NCBI RefSeq assembly: GCF_019710475.1 | Contig: NZ_JAJFAX010000005.1 | Location: forward strand, 62,001 to 126,000 | Origin: Glycomyces sp. TRM65418 | GTDB taxonomy: Bacteria; Actinomycetota; Actinomycetes; Mycobacteriales; Micromonosporaceae | DNA: 64,000 bases | Reading direction: 5' to 3' | Shown: in pieces, positions 16,949 to 24,858 of the stretch | How positions within the stretch are numbered: the first letter of the stretch is position 1 | Layout of the letters: the number at the start of each line of letters is the position of its first letter | The notes under the pieces: generated by a model | The model's input: the letters and a program-made list of their open reading frames with translations, nothing else | What the model was told of the DNA's origin: nothing | The model's database searches: none | Program-made: the position numbers and the translations under genes

Positions 16949-17351
16949 TCACTTCGAGGGGATCGGTCGGCGATGACGGGTCGTGATACGAACAGTAACG
17001 TTCCCGACCGGTTTGAGCCAGTACGCGGCCTGTCGGCCCGACCGGGGCCGCGGAGGGCGCCCACCTCGCGGGCGACCGCTGCCGAACGGGTTTCGCGCAC
17101 GGCGACGGTGAACGGTTCGGCGAGGGTGCGGAGCCACCGCCGTAGGGGCCGACGGCCTGGCGGCCGCGCTCGGTCATGGCGATCGGGCGCGGTGCGAACG
17201 GCACGTCCTCGGCGTGCACGAGCGCTTCGTCGTTGATCATCGCGAGGCAATCCGGGCGGTCCTCGCCGTCGAGGCTCGTGCCCGCGTCGAGGTACAGGTC
17301 GGCCGAGCCGGGGGTTGCGCTGGAGTCCGGTTCGCTGCGGGGCGCCGGAGC
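16949..17351 (-). pseudogene. Frame-broken gene remnant
   Basis: Protein-like sequence with strong G/C third-position bias runs through this stretch in three different frames: one piece with SADLYLDAGTSLDGEDR and AMINDEALVHAEDVPFAP, a second with WLRTLAEPFTVAVRETR, and a third with AAYWLKPVGNVTVRITTR that stops at 16949-16951. No single frame covers it, so at least two frameshifts would be needed. The first piece is in the same frame as the preceding gene, directly after its stop at 17352. I cannot name the family. An ordinary non-coding spacer is the alternative. Confidence 0.4.
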
Positions 17352-18143
17352 TCAGTGGTCGGCTTCGGCCTCGGTCTTGCCGTTCTCGCTGTTGTCCAAG
17401 GGCCACACCGTGGCCTCCACGGACCCGACGAGTTCGAGGGGGCCGACGAGGGAGGCGGTGCGGGCGACGGTGAAGTCGTCGAGGGCCAGGAGGCTGATGC
17501 CGCCGCGGCTCTGGGCGACGGCCGCGTAGAACGCGCCGGTGCCGCGGTCCTGGAAGACCCACCCGGGCCGCGTGTCGGTCGGGATGGTCGGCACGTTCGA
17601 GCGGGACGCGGGCAGGTTCCCGGTGGCCGCGGTGTCGGGTGCGTACGGCTGCCGCGGCTCGGGCGCGAACGGGTTCGGGTAGTCCTGCGGGTCCGCGGGG
17701 GTCTCGGTGTAGTCGGGCATCTGATAGCGGGTCGGGTCGCCCGAGACCGGGATCGGCGGCGGGGTCATCGCCTGGTCGGGCACGGCGATGAGCGTGCGCA
17801 TCTCGACCTTCCCGGCCACGACGCTCACCAGCCACAGGCCGACGGCCAGCGCGAGGAGGTCCATGCCGACGGCGAGGAGCACGCGCAGGTTGGCGTTGAG
17901 GCCGGTGCCGATCTGCGCCAGGGAGAACAGGCCGGCGGCGAGGGCGAAGACGACGAGGCCGACGAGGGCGCCGGTCATGACGGCGGGGCGGCCGAGGCGG
18001 GGTTCGGGGGCCGAAGGCCACTTCTCCGCGGCTCGCACGCCGCCGAGGGCGGCGGCCGAGAGGGCAGCGACGGCGAGACCGGCGACGGCGAAGGCGACCG
18101 CGGCGGCGGTGAGCCGCCCGGCGATGTCGTCGATGTAGTCCAT
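17352..18143 (-). CDS. Membrane protein with Pro-rich linker and C-terminal soluble domain, 263 aa
   Basis: Three or four transmembrane segments lie in the first 130 residues (AAAVAFAVAGLAVAALSAAAL, then MTGALVGLVVFALAAGLF, then LLAVGMDLLALAVGLWLVSVV). A Pro/Thr/Asp-rich linker follows, then a small beta-like domain with WVFQDRGTGAFYAAVAQ and LALDDFTVART, and an acidic tail. GGAGACC precedes the ATG. It lies between cassette C and the type IV-like operon and is divergent from the latter. I do not recognise the family. The stop is followed in frame by protein-like sequence, so an extended ancestral version is possible. Confidence 0.6.
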   Translation of the reverse strand: MDYIDDIAGRLTAAAVAFAVAGLAVAALSAAALGGVRAAEKWPSAPEPRLGRPAVMTGALVGLVVFALAAGLFSLAQIGTGLNANLRVLLAVGMDLLALAVGLWLVSVVAGKVEMRTLIAVPDQAMTPPPIPVSGDPTRYQMPDYTETPADPQDYPNPFAPEPRQPYAPDTAATGNLPASRSNVPTIPTDTRPGWVFQDRGTGAFYAAVAQSRGGISLLALDDFTVARTASLVGPLELVGSVEATVWPLDNSENGKTEAEADH

Positions 18144-18527
18144 GGTGGTCTCCGCGAGGTCGGTGCTCGGCCTGGTGGCCGGCGGTGTGGGTCGGATGAG
18201 TCGTACCGTGCGGTGCTGCGTCGTCGGGCTCTATTGTGCGGTGCCCCGTCGGTTTCGAGCGTAGGACACCGGTCCTCCCGAGTTTAGTGTCGGATTCCCG
18301 ACACGGAGTGACCACGGCCATCGGATTGCCCCTTGGCTCTGAATCGGTTTCACTAGTGCGTGCCGCGGGTCATCGTCGCTCTTCGAGCCGACGAAGGTGC
18401 GTTCCGTCAGGACCGCGGCATATGATGAGGGGCAGACCCCGCAATGGGTTGGGAGACAAGAAGCATGAGTGAAAATTGCGTTACGTGAGGCTCTAGTGAC
18501 TCCTGTGACGAGAGATGGGACTGAGCG
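18144..18527. other. Divergent promoter region with inverted repeat
   Basis: This 384-base gap separates the membrane protein (minus) from the type IV-like operon (plus). It holds an inverted repeat, GTGTCGG-ATTC-CCGACAC, at 18287-18304, a candidate operator. The part from 18300 onward is less GC-rich than its surroundings, as expected for promoters. No gene is evident. Confidence 0.45.
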
Positions 18528-18806
18528 ATGATGAGAGAGACACTCTGGACGGTGGCCGCGCACGCGCAGGCCGGCGCCGAGATCAACACGCAGGGGATCA
18601 TCGGGTTCTTCCTGTCCAAGATCGCCCCGATCCTGCTGGCCATCCTGGGCCTCATCTTCATCGCCCGGGCCAACAGGGGCGAGGTCAGCCGCGTGCTCAC
18701 CTCGTCGACGATCGCCATCATCGGCATCGCCTTCATCGCCGGAGCCGTGGTCCTCGTGGCGGTCGGCGGCGGCCTGGTCGACGTCCTCTTCAGCTCAGAG
18801 GACTGA
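18528..18806 (+). CDS. Small two-helix membrane protein, VirB2/TrbC-like, 92 aa
   Basis: After an Ala/Gln-rich N-terminus, two hydrophobic helices (FFLSKIAPILLAILGLIFIA and SSTIAIIGIAFIAGAVVLVAV) are joined by a short charged loop (RANRGEVSR). This is the size and topology of VirB2/TrbC-type pilins and of the small membrane proteins that open many Gram-positive type IV secretion operons. It is the first gene of the operon. Whether it forms a pilus is unknown; Gram-positive conjugation systems usually do not. Confidence 0.65.
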   Translation: MMRETLWTVAAHAQAGAEINTQGIIGFFLSKIAPILLAILGLIFIARANRGEVSRVLTSSTIAIIGIAFIAGAVVLVAVGGGLVDVLFSSED

Positions 18807-18851
18807 CCCCCCACATCCCCCCTGCACGAGAAGGCCGGACGGAGGACGCCC

Positions 18852-19241
18852 ATGCGCTTGCGCACCGACGACGACATCTACCGTGCCCGCCTGCTGTACC
18901 TGGGCCCGCCCGGGTACACCCTGCCGGTCCACCTGCCCTACGGGCAGTACGGCGCCTTCGCCGCGCTCCTGGCCTTGTTCATGCTCCTGCGGTGGGCGTT
19001 CACCGGCGACGTCGACCTCTTCCCCGCCATCGAGATCTCCCTCGCCCTCGTCGCGACCTCGCTGATCTTCCGCTACGTCGACGCCGACCGACCCGCGACC
19101 ACCGTCGTCCGCACGCTGCTCACCGACTGGAAGCACACGCGCGGCGCCGGCAGCGAGGCGCGGATCCCGGCGTTCACGACCCGTTCGATCCGCCTGCGGC
19201 CCACACTCGTGGAGCCCGTCCGAACTGAGGAGCGCCTATGA
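18852..19241 (+). CDS. PrgI/VirB3-like membrane protein, 129 aa
   Basis: A short N-terminus precedes two close hydrophobic segments (YGAFAALLALFMLLRWAF and AIEISLALVATSLIFRYV), followed by a basic cytosolic tail with DWKHTRG. This matches the PrgI/VirB3 arrangement: a short protein with two membrane passes, encoded directly before VirB4. The stop overlaps the ATG of the ATPase (ATGA), so the two are coupled. VirB3-type proteins dock the VirB4 ATPase to the membrane channel. Confidence 0.7.
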   Translation: MRLRTDDDIYRARLLYLGPPGYTLPVHLPYGQYGAFAALLALFMLLRWAFTGDVDLFPAIEISLALVATSLIFRYVDADRPATTVVRTLLTDWKHTRGAGSEARIPAFTTRSIRLRPTLVEPVRTEERL

Positions 19242-22200
19242 GCGGCGAGGATCGCCGACAACCCGTCGCCAAGTTCTCCGCCCCCCGGCCGCCCGCGCCC
19301 GTGCGGGACCGGGAGCGGCACTCCGGCGACCTCGGCGACGACGCCACCGCGCTGGCGGACGCCGTGTTCAAGGCCGAACCGGTCAAGGCGCACCGGACGC
19401 CCGCGCCGCCGGTGCCCGGCCCGGCGAACCAGGGGCCGACGCAGCCGAGCCCCGCCGCCCAGCCGTCTCCAGTGGAGCCACTTCGACACGCGACGCCACC
19501 TGCGTCGATGACCCCTCCTTCCACGGGTCGTCCACAGGGTCTTCCCCAGAGTTATCCACAGAATCAGGGAAGTTATCCACAGGGGTATCAACAGCGTTAC
19601 CCACAGGCACCTACCAGCGGAAATCCACAGGGTTATCCACAGCGCAACGGCAGTTATCCACAGCAGGACCCGAGTTATCCACAGGCTGTTGACCAGGGCC
19701 GCCGGAATGTTTCCACAGGTCGTACAGCAGCTGAACAAAAGGGTGCACAACGGGTGCCGGGCCAAGACCTCGTCCCGGTCGAACGGACCCGCGCCGTGGC
19801 CCAGCAGCTGGAGACCACGGACGCGAAGCCGACCCGCGTCAAGCCCGTCGGCGCCCACAAAGAGAAGCAGCCGCTGCGCGAGCTGAGCCTGACCGAGATC
19901 GCCGGGCACGTGACGTTCACGCCCGCCTCGGTCACCGCCTGGTACAAGCTGCCCGGAGTGCGCTGGTCCTTCCGGCCCGACCTCGAACGCGAAGCGCTCA
20001 TCATCGCCATCGCCGAGCAGTTCGCCGGCCTCGCGGGCATGCGCGTCCACCTGCGCCGCACCACCCGGCCCTTCCCGGCCGACCAGTGGGCCCGCACCGT
20101 CGACCGCTACACCGCCCGGCCCCTGCGCACCGTCCCCGGCGGCACCAGCTGGGCCGACCACCTCGTGGCCGCCCAGCGCCACCTGCAGCAGCTCTCGCAC
20201 GCCGAGGGCGAGACGTTCCTCGGCATCACCTTCAGCCGCCGCGGCGCGTTCGACCAGCTCGGCGAGAAGATCGGCCGCCTCTTCGGACGCGGCACCAGGC
20301 TCTCCGAGCGCGACAAGATCGAGAAGCGCAGCCTCCAGTTCGACGAGGTGCTCGGCTCCTTCGGCGTGCGCGCCCGCCGCGCCACCACCGCCGAGCTCGA
20401 ATGGCTCGTCTACCGGTCCGTGGCGCTCGGCATGGAGCCGCCGCGCCTGCTCTCCGGCTCCAACAGCGACTGGGAGCCCGGCGACGTCCTCGCGCTCACC
20501 GAGTCCATCGAGCGCTACCGCAGCCCGTACGGCTCCACCGTCAAGCTCATCAACCGCCTCACCGGCGAGGAGAAGCACACCGCGGTCCTCACCGTCGGCC
20601 GCATGGAGGAACTCGAGATCCCCCAGCGGCACGAGCCGTGGCTGCACTTCCACGAACGCTGCCCGTGGCCCCTGGAGTTGTCGAGCCGCGTCGACATCCT
20701 CGGCCCCGGCGAGGCCTTCCGCGACCTCGACCACCGCCTGCGCCTCATCCGCTCCCAGCAGCGCGACTACGACGAGCACGCGATGGACGCCCCGCCCGAG
20801 CTCCAGCGCCTCGCCGAACGCGCCCTGGGCGTCGGCGACGAGATGACCACCGGCCTGCCGATCGACGCCGCGCGCGCCCACGGCTGGCACCGCCTCGCCG
20901 TCACCGCCGACACCAAGGAGGAGTGCCTGGAGCGCGCCAGGACGCTCATGCAGATGTACCAGCGGGACATGCGCATCAGCCTCCAGCACCCGAAGAACCA
21001 GGACTGGCTGGCCCGCGAGTTCATCCCCGGCGAACCGGTCGCCCAGACCGGGTACGTGCGGCGCATGCCCGTCAAGCTCTTCGCCGCGGCCCTGCCGCAG
21101 GCGGCGTCCACCGTCGGCGACCAGCGGGGCGACCTCATCGGCCGCACCGCGGGCACCTGCCGCAGGCCGGTGTTCCTCGACATGCACTTCGCCACCGAGG
21201 TCCGCGAGAAGTCCGGCCTGAGCGTCTTCGTCGCCGAACCCGGCGGCGGCAAGTCGACCCTCATGGGCGCCATCGGCTACCTCGCCGCCAGGCGCGGCGT
21301 CCAGGTCACACTGCTCGACCCTTCGGGCCCGCTCGCACGGCTGTGCGAGATGCCCGAGCTCAAGCCGTTCTCGCGCGTCCTCAATCTCACGGGCTCCGAG
21401 TACGGGACCCTCGCGCCGTACGCGCTCATCCCCTCGCCGAGGCGCGAGCACTACGCCGACTCGCCCGACGGCCAGCGCGAGTACGACATCTCCGTCTCCA
21501 ACGCCCGCTCCGAACGGCGCATGCTCGTGCAGGACATCTGCGCGATGCTCCTGCCGCCGCAGGTCCAGCGGGAGGCGAGCACCGCGCGACTCCTGCGCCA
21601 CGCGGCCCGCCACGTCCCGGCCGAGGAGGACTCCGCGCTCGAGGACATCGTCGAGACCCTGCAGGACGCCGAGGACCACATCACCGGCGACGGTGCCGAA
21701 CTCGCCGCGCTCCTGCTCGACACCGCCGAGATGCCGCTCGCCAAGCTGTTCTTCGGCACTCCCGACAAGGGCGTCCTGGAGGACGACACCGCGCTCACCG
21801 TCATCACCATGTCCGGCCTGCGCCTGCCCGACCTGGGGATCGAGCGCGAGTACTGGTCCGCCGAAGAGGCGCTGGCCCTGCCGATGCTGCACACCGCGCA
21901 CCGGCTCGCCGTGCGCCGCGCCTACGGCGGGGACATGCACCGCCGCAAACTCGTCGGCCTCGACGAGGCGCACTTCATGGAGGGCTGGAAGTCCGGCCGC
22001 TCGTTCCTGGTGCGCCTGGCCCGCGACTCCCGCAAGTGGAACCTCGCGGCGCTGGTGGCGAGCCAGAACCCGAAGGACATCCTCGGGCTCGACGTCCAGA
22101 ACCTCGTCTCCACGGTCTTCGTCGGCCGCATCGCCGAGGACACCGAGGTCGCCGAGGAGGCGCTCAAGCTGCTGCGCGTCCCGACCGGCGTGGGCTACGA

Positions 22201-22372
22201 GAGCGTCCTCGCATCGCTGTCCGAACAGGACGCCTCAGAGACGAGCAAACTCCCCTACCGCGAGTTCGTGATGCGCGACGTGGACGGCCGCGTGCAGCGC
22301 ATCCGCGCCGACTTCAGCTGGGTCCGCGGCCTGCTCGACTACCTGAACACCACGCCCGGGGAGGAACAGTGA
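19238..22372 (+). CDS. VirB4/TraC-like secretion ATPase with N-terminal YPQ repeat, 1044 aa
   Basis: Walker A is GGGKST with Lys at residue 672, and Walker B is VGLDEAH with Asp 909 and Glu 910, the AAA-type motor of VirB4/TraC/ConE proteins. The family powers substrate transfer in type IV secretion. The central region (about 220-640) is the VirB4 N-terminal domain. Residues 50-165 are an unusual disordered Pro/Gln/Ser-rich insert with repeated YPQ. In DNA this insert carries a cluster of DnaA boxes using TAT-CCA codons, whereas the tyrosines elsewhere are TAC. The start overlaps the PrgI-like gene and the end overlaps the next gene (GTGA). Confidence 0.85.
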   Translation: MSGEDRRQPVAKFSAPRPPAPVRDRERHSGDLGDDATALADAVFKAEPVKAHRTPAPPVPGPANQGPTQPSPAAQPSPVEPLRHATPPASMTPPSTGRPQGLPQSYPQNQGSYPQGYQQRYPQAPTSGNPQGYPQRNGSYPQQDPSYPQAVDQGRRNVSTGRTAAEQKGAQRVPGQDLVPVERTRAVAQQLETTDAKPTRVKPVGAHKEKQPLRELSLTEIAGHVTFTPASVTAWYKLPGVRWSFRPDLEREALIIAIAEQFAGLAGMRVHLRRTTRPFPADQWARTVDRYTARPLRTVPGGTSWADHLVAAQRHLQQLSHAEGETFLGITFSRRGAFDQLGEKIGRLFGRGTRLSERDKIEKRSLQFDEVLGSFGVRARRATTAELEWLVYRSVALGMEPPRLLSGSNSDWEPGDVLALTESIERYRSPYGSTVKLINRLTGEEKHTAVLTVGRMEELEIPQRHEPWLHFHERCPWPLELSSRVDILGPGEAFRDLDHRLRLIRSQQRDYDEHAMDAPPELQRLAERALGVGDEMTTGLPIDAARAHGWHRLAVTADTKEECLERARTLMQMYQRDMRISLQHPKNQDWLAREFIPGEPVAQTGYVRRMPVKLFAAALPQAASTVGDQRGDLIGRTAGTCRRPVFLDMHFATEVREKSGLSVFVAEPGGGKSTLMGAIGYLAARRGVQVTLLDPSGPLARLCEMPELKPFSRVLNLTGSEYGTLAPYALIPSPRREHYADSPDGQREYDISVSNARSERRMLVQDICAMLLPPQVQREASTARLLRHAARHVPAEEDSALEDIVETLQDAEDHITGDGAELAALLLDTAEMPLAKLFFGTPDKGVLEDDTALTVITMSGLRLPDLGIEREYWSAEEALALPMLHTAHRLAVRRAYGGDMHRRKLVGLDEAHFMEGWKSGRSFLVRLARDSRKWNLAALVASQNPKDILGLDVQNLVSTVFVGRIAEDTEVAEEALKLLRVPTGVGYESVLASLSEQDASETSKLPYREFVMRDVDGRVQRIRADFSWVRGLLDYLNTTPGEEQ
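19552..19683 (+). promoter_or_regulatory. Cluster of five perfect DnaA boxes inside a coding sequence
   Basis: TTATCCACA occurs exactly at 19552-19560, 19573-19581, 19633-19641, 19654-19662 and 19675-19683, all on the plus strand. Three adjacent pairs are spaced 21 bp start to start, about two helical turns. Near matches are at 19528 (TCGTCCACA) and 19597 (TTACCCACA). The boxes are in frame with the ATPase as Tyr-Pro-Gln codons TAT CCA CAG. DnaA binds this 9-mer in bacteria generally, and DnaA-box clusters outside oriC are known in Streptomyces and, as datA, in E. coli. No dnaA or dnaN gene is in the window, so this is not the standard origin. Confidence 0.8.
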
Positions 22373-24312
22373 CCGACCCCTCCGCCGTACACGAGCACGC
22401 ACCTCCGAGACGACCCGCTGACCTGGCGGGCCGTTTCGCGCGTGCGGGCGGCCGGCTCGGACGCCTCCTCATCGTCCTGATCGCGGCGGCGGGCGCCTTG
22501 GTGCTGACGCCGAGCGCGGCGGGGGCGCAGGGCGCGGACGGATGCAGCGATTACGAGTGGCACACGTATTGGTCGCAGTGCATCGACGAGCTCCCTCAGG
22601 GCCAAGAGCTGCCGTGCGAGGCCGCGCCGCAGCCGGCCTCGCCGGACTCGGGCATGGCGGGCTGGTTCGCCGACCCGAGCAACCTCGACAAGAGCGAGGG
22701 CATCGGCACCTACAGCCGTTACGGCTACGCCGGCTACCAGCTGCCGATGTACGGCTCACAGGAGATGAGCATCGGCGGCCAATGCGTGGACTCGGTGTCG
22801 ATCCCGAACGGGGCCGACACCGCGAACGCGTTGGCGAACATGGAGTTCAACCTGTCGGTCGCCACGGTCGGCGCCGCGAATTCGATGCGCCAGGCCGCGT
22901 GGGAGCCGGACACCATGTGGGGCTGGTCGAATGACTTCATGGAGCAGGGCTCCGAGGTCCTGTACCGCCAGATCTTCACGGTCTTCGGCGCGGTCACCGT
23001 GGGACTCATCGGCCTCTACCTGCTGTGGCGCTCGAAGCAGGCCGACATGAACAACGCCATCACCACGGTCGCCTGGGCAGTGCTCATCCTCGTGCTCGTC
23101 ACCGCGGTGGTGCGGTGGCCGGTGAAGGCCGCGGAATACACCGACGAGGCCCTCAAGCTCGGGATGAACCTGAGCACGGTGCTCATCAACGACGACACCA
23201 CCGACGGGTGCACTCGACGACCCGACATCACCCGGGCCGAGTACGAGCGGCTCAAGGAAGCCAACCGAGCCAACCCGAGTTTCTGCATCGACACGCGGAC
23301 CGCAGCCGTCGTCGCCTCCGACACGGTGTCCGGCCAGGTCCTCTACCAGAACTGGCTGCGTACCATGCTCGGCCAGAGCGAAGAGGTCACCTTCCAGCAG
23401 CGCAACGGCGAGGTCGTCCTCGACGCCGAGGGCAACCCGGTGGTCACCGAGTCCAACACTGCTTACAAGTACGGTCCCGCCCTGTTCGCAGCTCAGGCTC
23501 TCGACTGGACTGAAGCCGAAGAGGCAGAGGACTCCGCGACGTATCGCAATGACGTCATCGCGGAAAAACAGGAGCTCTGGCAGAACCTCGTCATGCAGAT
23601 CCAGGCCGAGGACCCCGAGGCCTACGCGAACCTGAGCGGCCAGCGAGCCTGGGAACGCACCGGTACCGGCTTCCTGGCTCTGCTGACGGCGATCTTCTTC
23701 TCGCTGTTCGACCTCACCGCGTCGATCCTCATCATCCTGGGGTTCATGATCGTGCGCTTCGCGATCGTGGCGCTGCCGATCATCGGCACCATCGCGCTCC
23801 TGCGTCCCGCGGGCGGTCCGTTCAAACGGCTGGTCAACACCGTGCTCGGCGCGATCATCAACGTCGCGATCTTCTCGCTCGCGGCCGTGATCTATATATG
23901 GGCCTCCAGTCGGATCCTCATGACGACGATGCCCGTGTGGCTCCAGGTCGTGCTGATCGGCCTCTTGGGCGTCGCCGCATGGCTCTTGCTGCGACCGGGA
24001 CGCCGCATCCTCGGGCTCGCTCAAGGCGGCGGCGTCGCCGACTCGTTCCTCGGCCGCCGCACCAGCGATGCGGAACGAAGCGCCGAGCGCGAACGCGAAT
24101 ACGAACGGGTCATGCAACGCCGCGACGACGCCCGGCCCGAAGAAGTGTCCGACAACGTGCGCACCGTGCCCCGCAAGGGCGACACCCTGCCCGAGCAGCA
24201 GACGGGCGCCGATCGACCGGCCGGCGCCGCGAGCCAGGCCGGGACGAGTTCGTCCAGCGGCGGCGGCAGCTCCGGCAGTGGAGAGGTCTACCGGCCTTCG
24301 AGAAAAGAGTGA
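22369..24312 (+). CDS. TrbL/VirB6-like polytopic channel protein, 647 aa
   Basis: A GTG start overlaps the ATPase stop. A signal-like hydrophobic stretch (LLIVLIAAAGALVLTPSAAGAQG) is followed by an exported Cys-containing region of about 150 residues, then membrane helices near 205-250. A large extracytoplasmic loop comes next, then a block of four or five helices near 440-560 (LLTAIFFSLFDLTASILIILGFMIV, PIIGTIALLRPAGGPFKRLV). The C-terminus is a charged, Ser/Gly-rich cytosolic tail. This is the layout of TrbL/VirB6 scaffold proteins that line the type IV channel. Position directly after the VirB4-like gene supports this. Confidence 0.75.
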   Translation: MTDPSAVHEHAPPRRPADLAGRFARAGGRLGRLLIVLIAAAGALVLTPSAAGAQGADGCSDYEWHTYWSQCIDELPQGQELPCEAAPQPASPDSGMAGWFADPSNLDKSEGIGTYSRYGYAGYQLPMYGSQEMSIGGQCVDSVSIPNGADTANALANMEFNLSVATVGAANSMRQAAWEPDTMWGWSNDFMEQGSEVLYRQIFTVFGAVTVGLIGLYLLWRSKQADMNNAITTVAWAVLILVLVTAVVRWPVKAAEYTDEALKLGMNLSTVLINDDTTDGCTRRPDITRAEYERLKEANRANPSFCIDTRTAAVVASDTVSGQVLYQNWLRTMLGQSEEVTFQQRNGEVVLDAEGNPVVTESNTAYKYGPALFAAQALDWTEAEEAEDSATYRNDVIAEKQELWQNLVMQIQAEDPEAYANLSGQRAWERTGTGFLALLTAIFFSLFDLTASILIILGFMIVRFAIVALPIIGTIALLRPAGGPFKRLVNTVLGAIINVAIFSLAAVIYIWASSRILMTTMPVWLQVVLIGLLGVAAWLLLRPGRRILGLAQGGGVADSFLGRRTSDAERSAEREREYERVMQRRDDARPEEVSDNVRTVPRKGDTLPEQQTGADRPAGAASQAGTSSSSGGGSSGSGEVYRPSRKE

Positions 24313-24315
24313 CCG

Positions 24316-24858
24316 ATGAACCGAGCCCTCCGGATCATCTTCTCCCGTTACGGGATCGTCGTCATCATCCTGCTGCTCGTGCTCGGGGCGATCGCGCTGG
24401 CCAACCCGCGCAAGGAGGCCCCGCTCGACGGCGCCGACTCCGGCACCGAAGACACGACCTTTGACGGCGGCGGCTCGGAATCGCTCAAGGAAGACGACGG
24501 GATCGCCACCGAGGCCTGCGAAGACGACGACTGCTATGCGGCAGTGGAGCTGCCGCAGGAGGCGGTCGACCGGTCGGTCGAGTTCGCCGAAGTCTGGCTC
24601 AACCCGAACGACTACGGCCCCGGCGGCTGGTACGACTCGATCGTCCCCTACCTGACCACCGAGCAGGCCGACCTGATGCAGGGCGTCGACCCGGTGTCGG
24701 TTCCCGCCGAATCGATCACCGGTGAACCGACGGCCGAGGGCCCGAAGGTGAGCATCCCCCTCGACACGGGCACCTTGACCCTCACCATGACCGAGGGCTC
24801 CAACAACTTCACCGAGAACGGCTGGCTCGTCTCGGCGATCGACTGGGAGCAGTCATGA
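24316..24858 (+). CDS. VirB8/TcpC-like bitopic protein, 180 aa
   Basis: There is one N-terminal membrane segment (YGIVVIILLLVLGAIALA), an acidic linker with a Cys pair (ACEDDDCY), and a C-terminal domain of about 100 residues. That domain's pattern (EFAEVWLNPNDYGPGGWYDS, then strands ending WLVSAIDWEQS) fits the NTF2-like fold of VirB8/TcpC assembly factors. It starts four bases after the channel gene and overlaps the hydrolase gene. Function is inferred from topology and operon place; sequence identity to known VirB8 is not obvious by eye. Confidence 0.6.
   Translation: MNRALRIIFSRYGIVVIILLLVLGAIALANPRKEAPLDGADSGTEDTTFDGGGSESLKEDDGIATEACEDDDCYAAVELPQEAVDRSVEFAEVWLNPNDYGPGGWYDSIVPYLTTEQADLMQGVDPVSVPAESITGEPTAEGPKVSIPLDTGTLTLTMTEGSNNFTENGWLVSAIDWEQS

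Noticed and set aside
19552..19683. The DnaA-box cluster as the chromosomal origin oriC
   Set aside because: It is inside a coding sequence, no dnaA, dnaN, gyrB or parAB gene is near, and no AT-rich unwinding element is visible.
19073..21973. A 966-codon open frame antisense to the VirB4-like ATPase gene
   Set aside because: It mirrors the ATPase frame in GC-rich DNA, has Val/Gly/Leu/Asp-rich composition, no motif, and the sense strand has Walker A and B motifs and proper codon bias.
20086..24312. A 1408-codon open frame that appears to fuse ATPase-region sequence with the TrbL-like protein
   Set aside because: The first 760 codons are an out-of-frame Arg/Pro-rich shadow of the ATPase. The true TrbL-like gene starts at the GTG at 22369, coupled to the ATPase stop.
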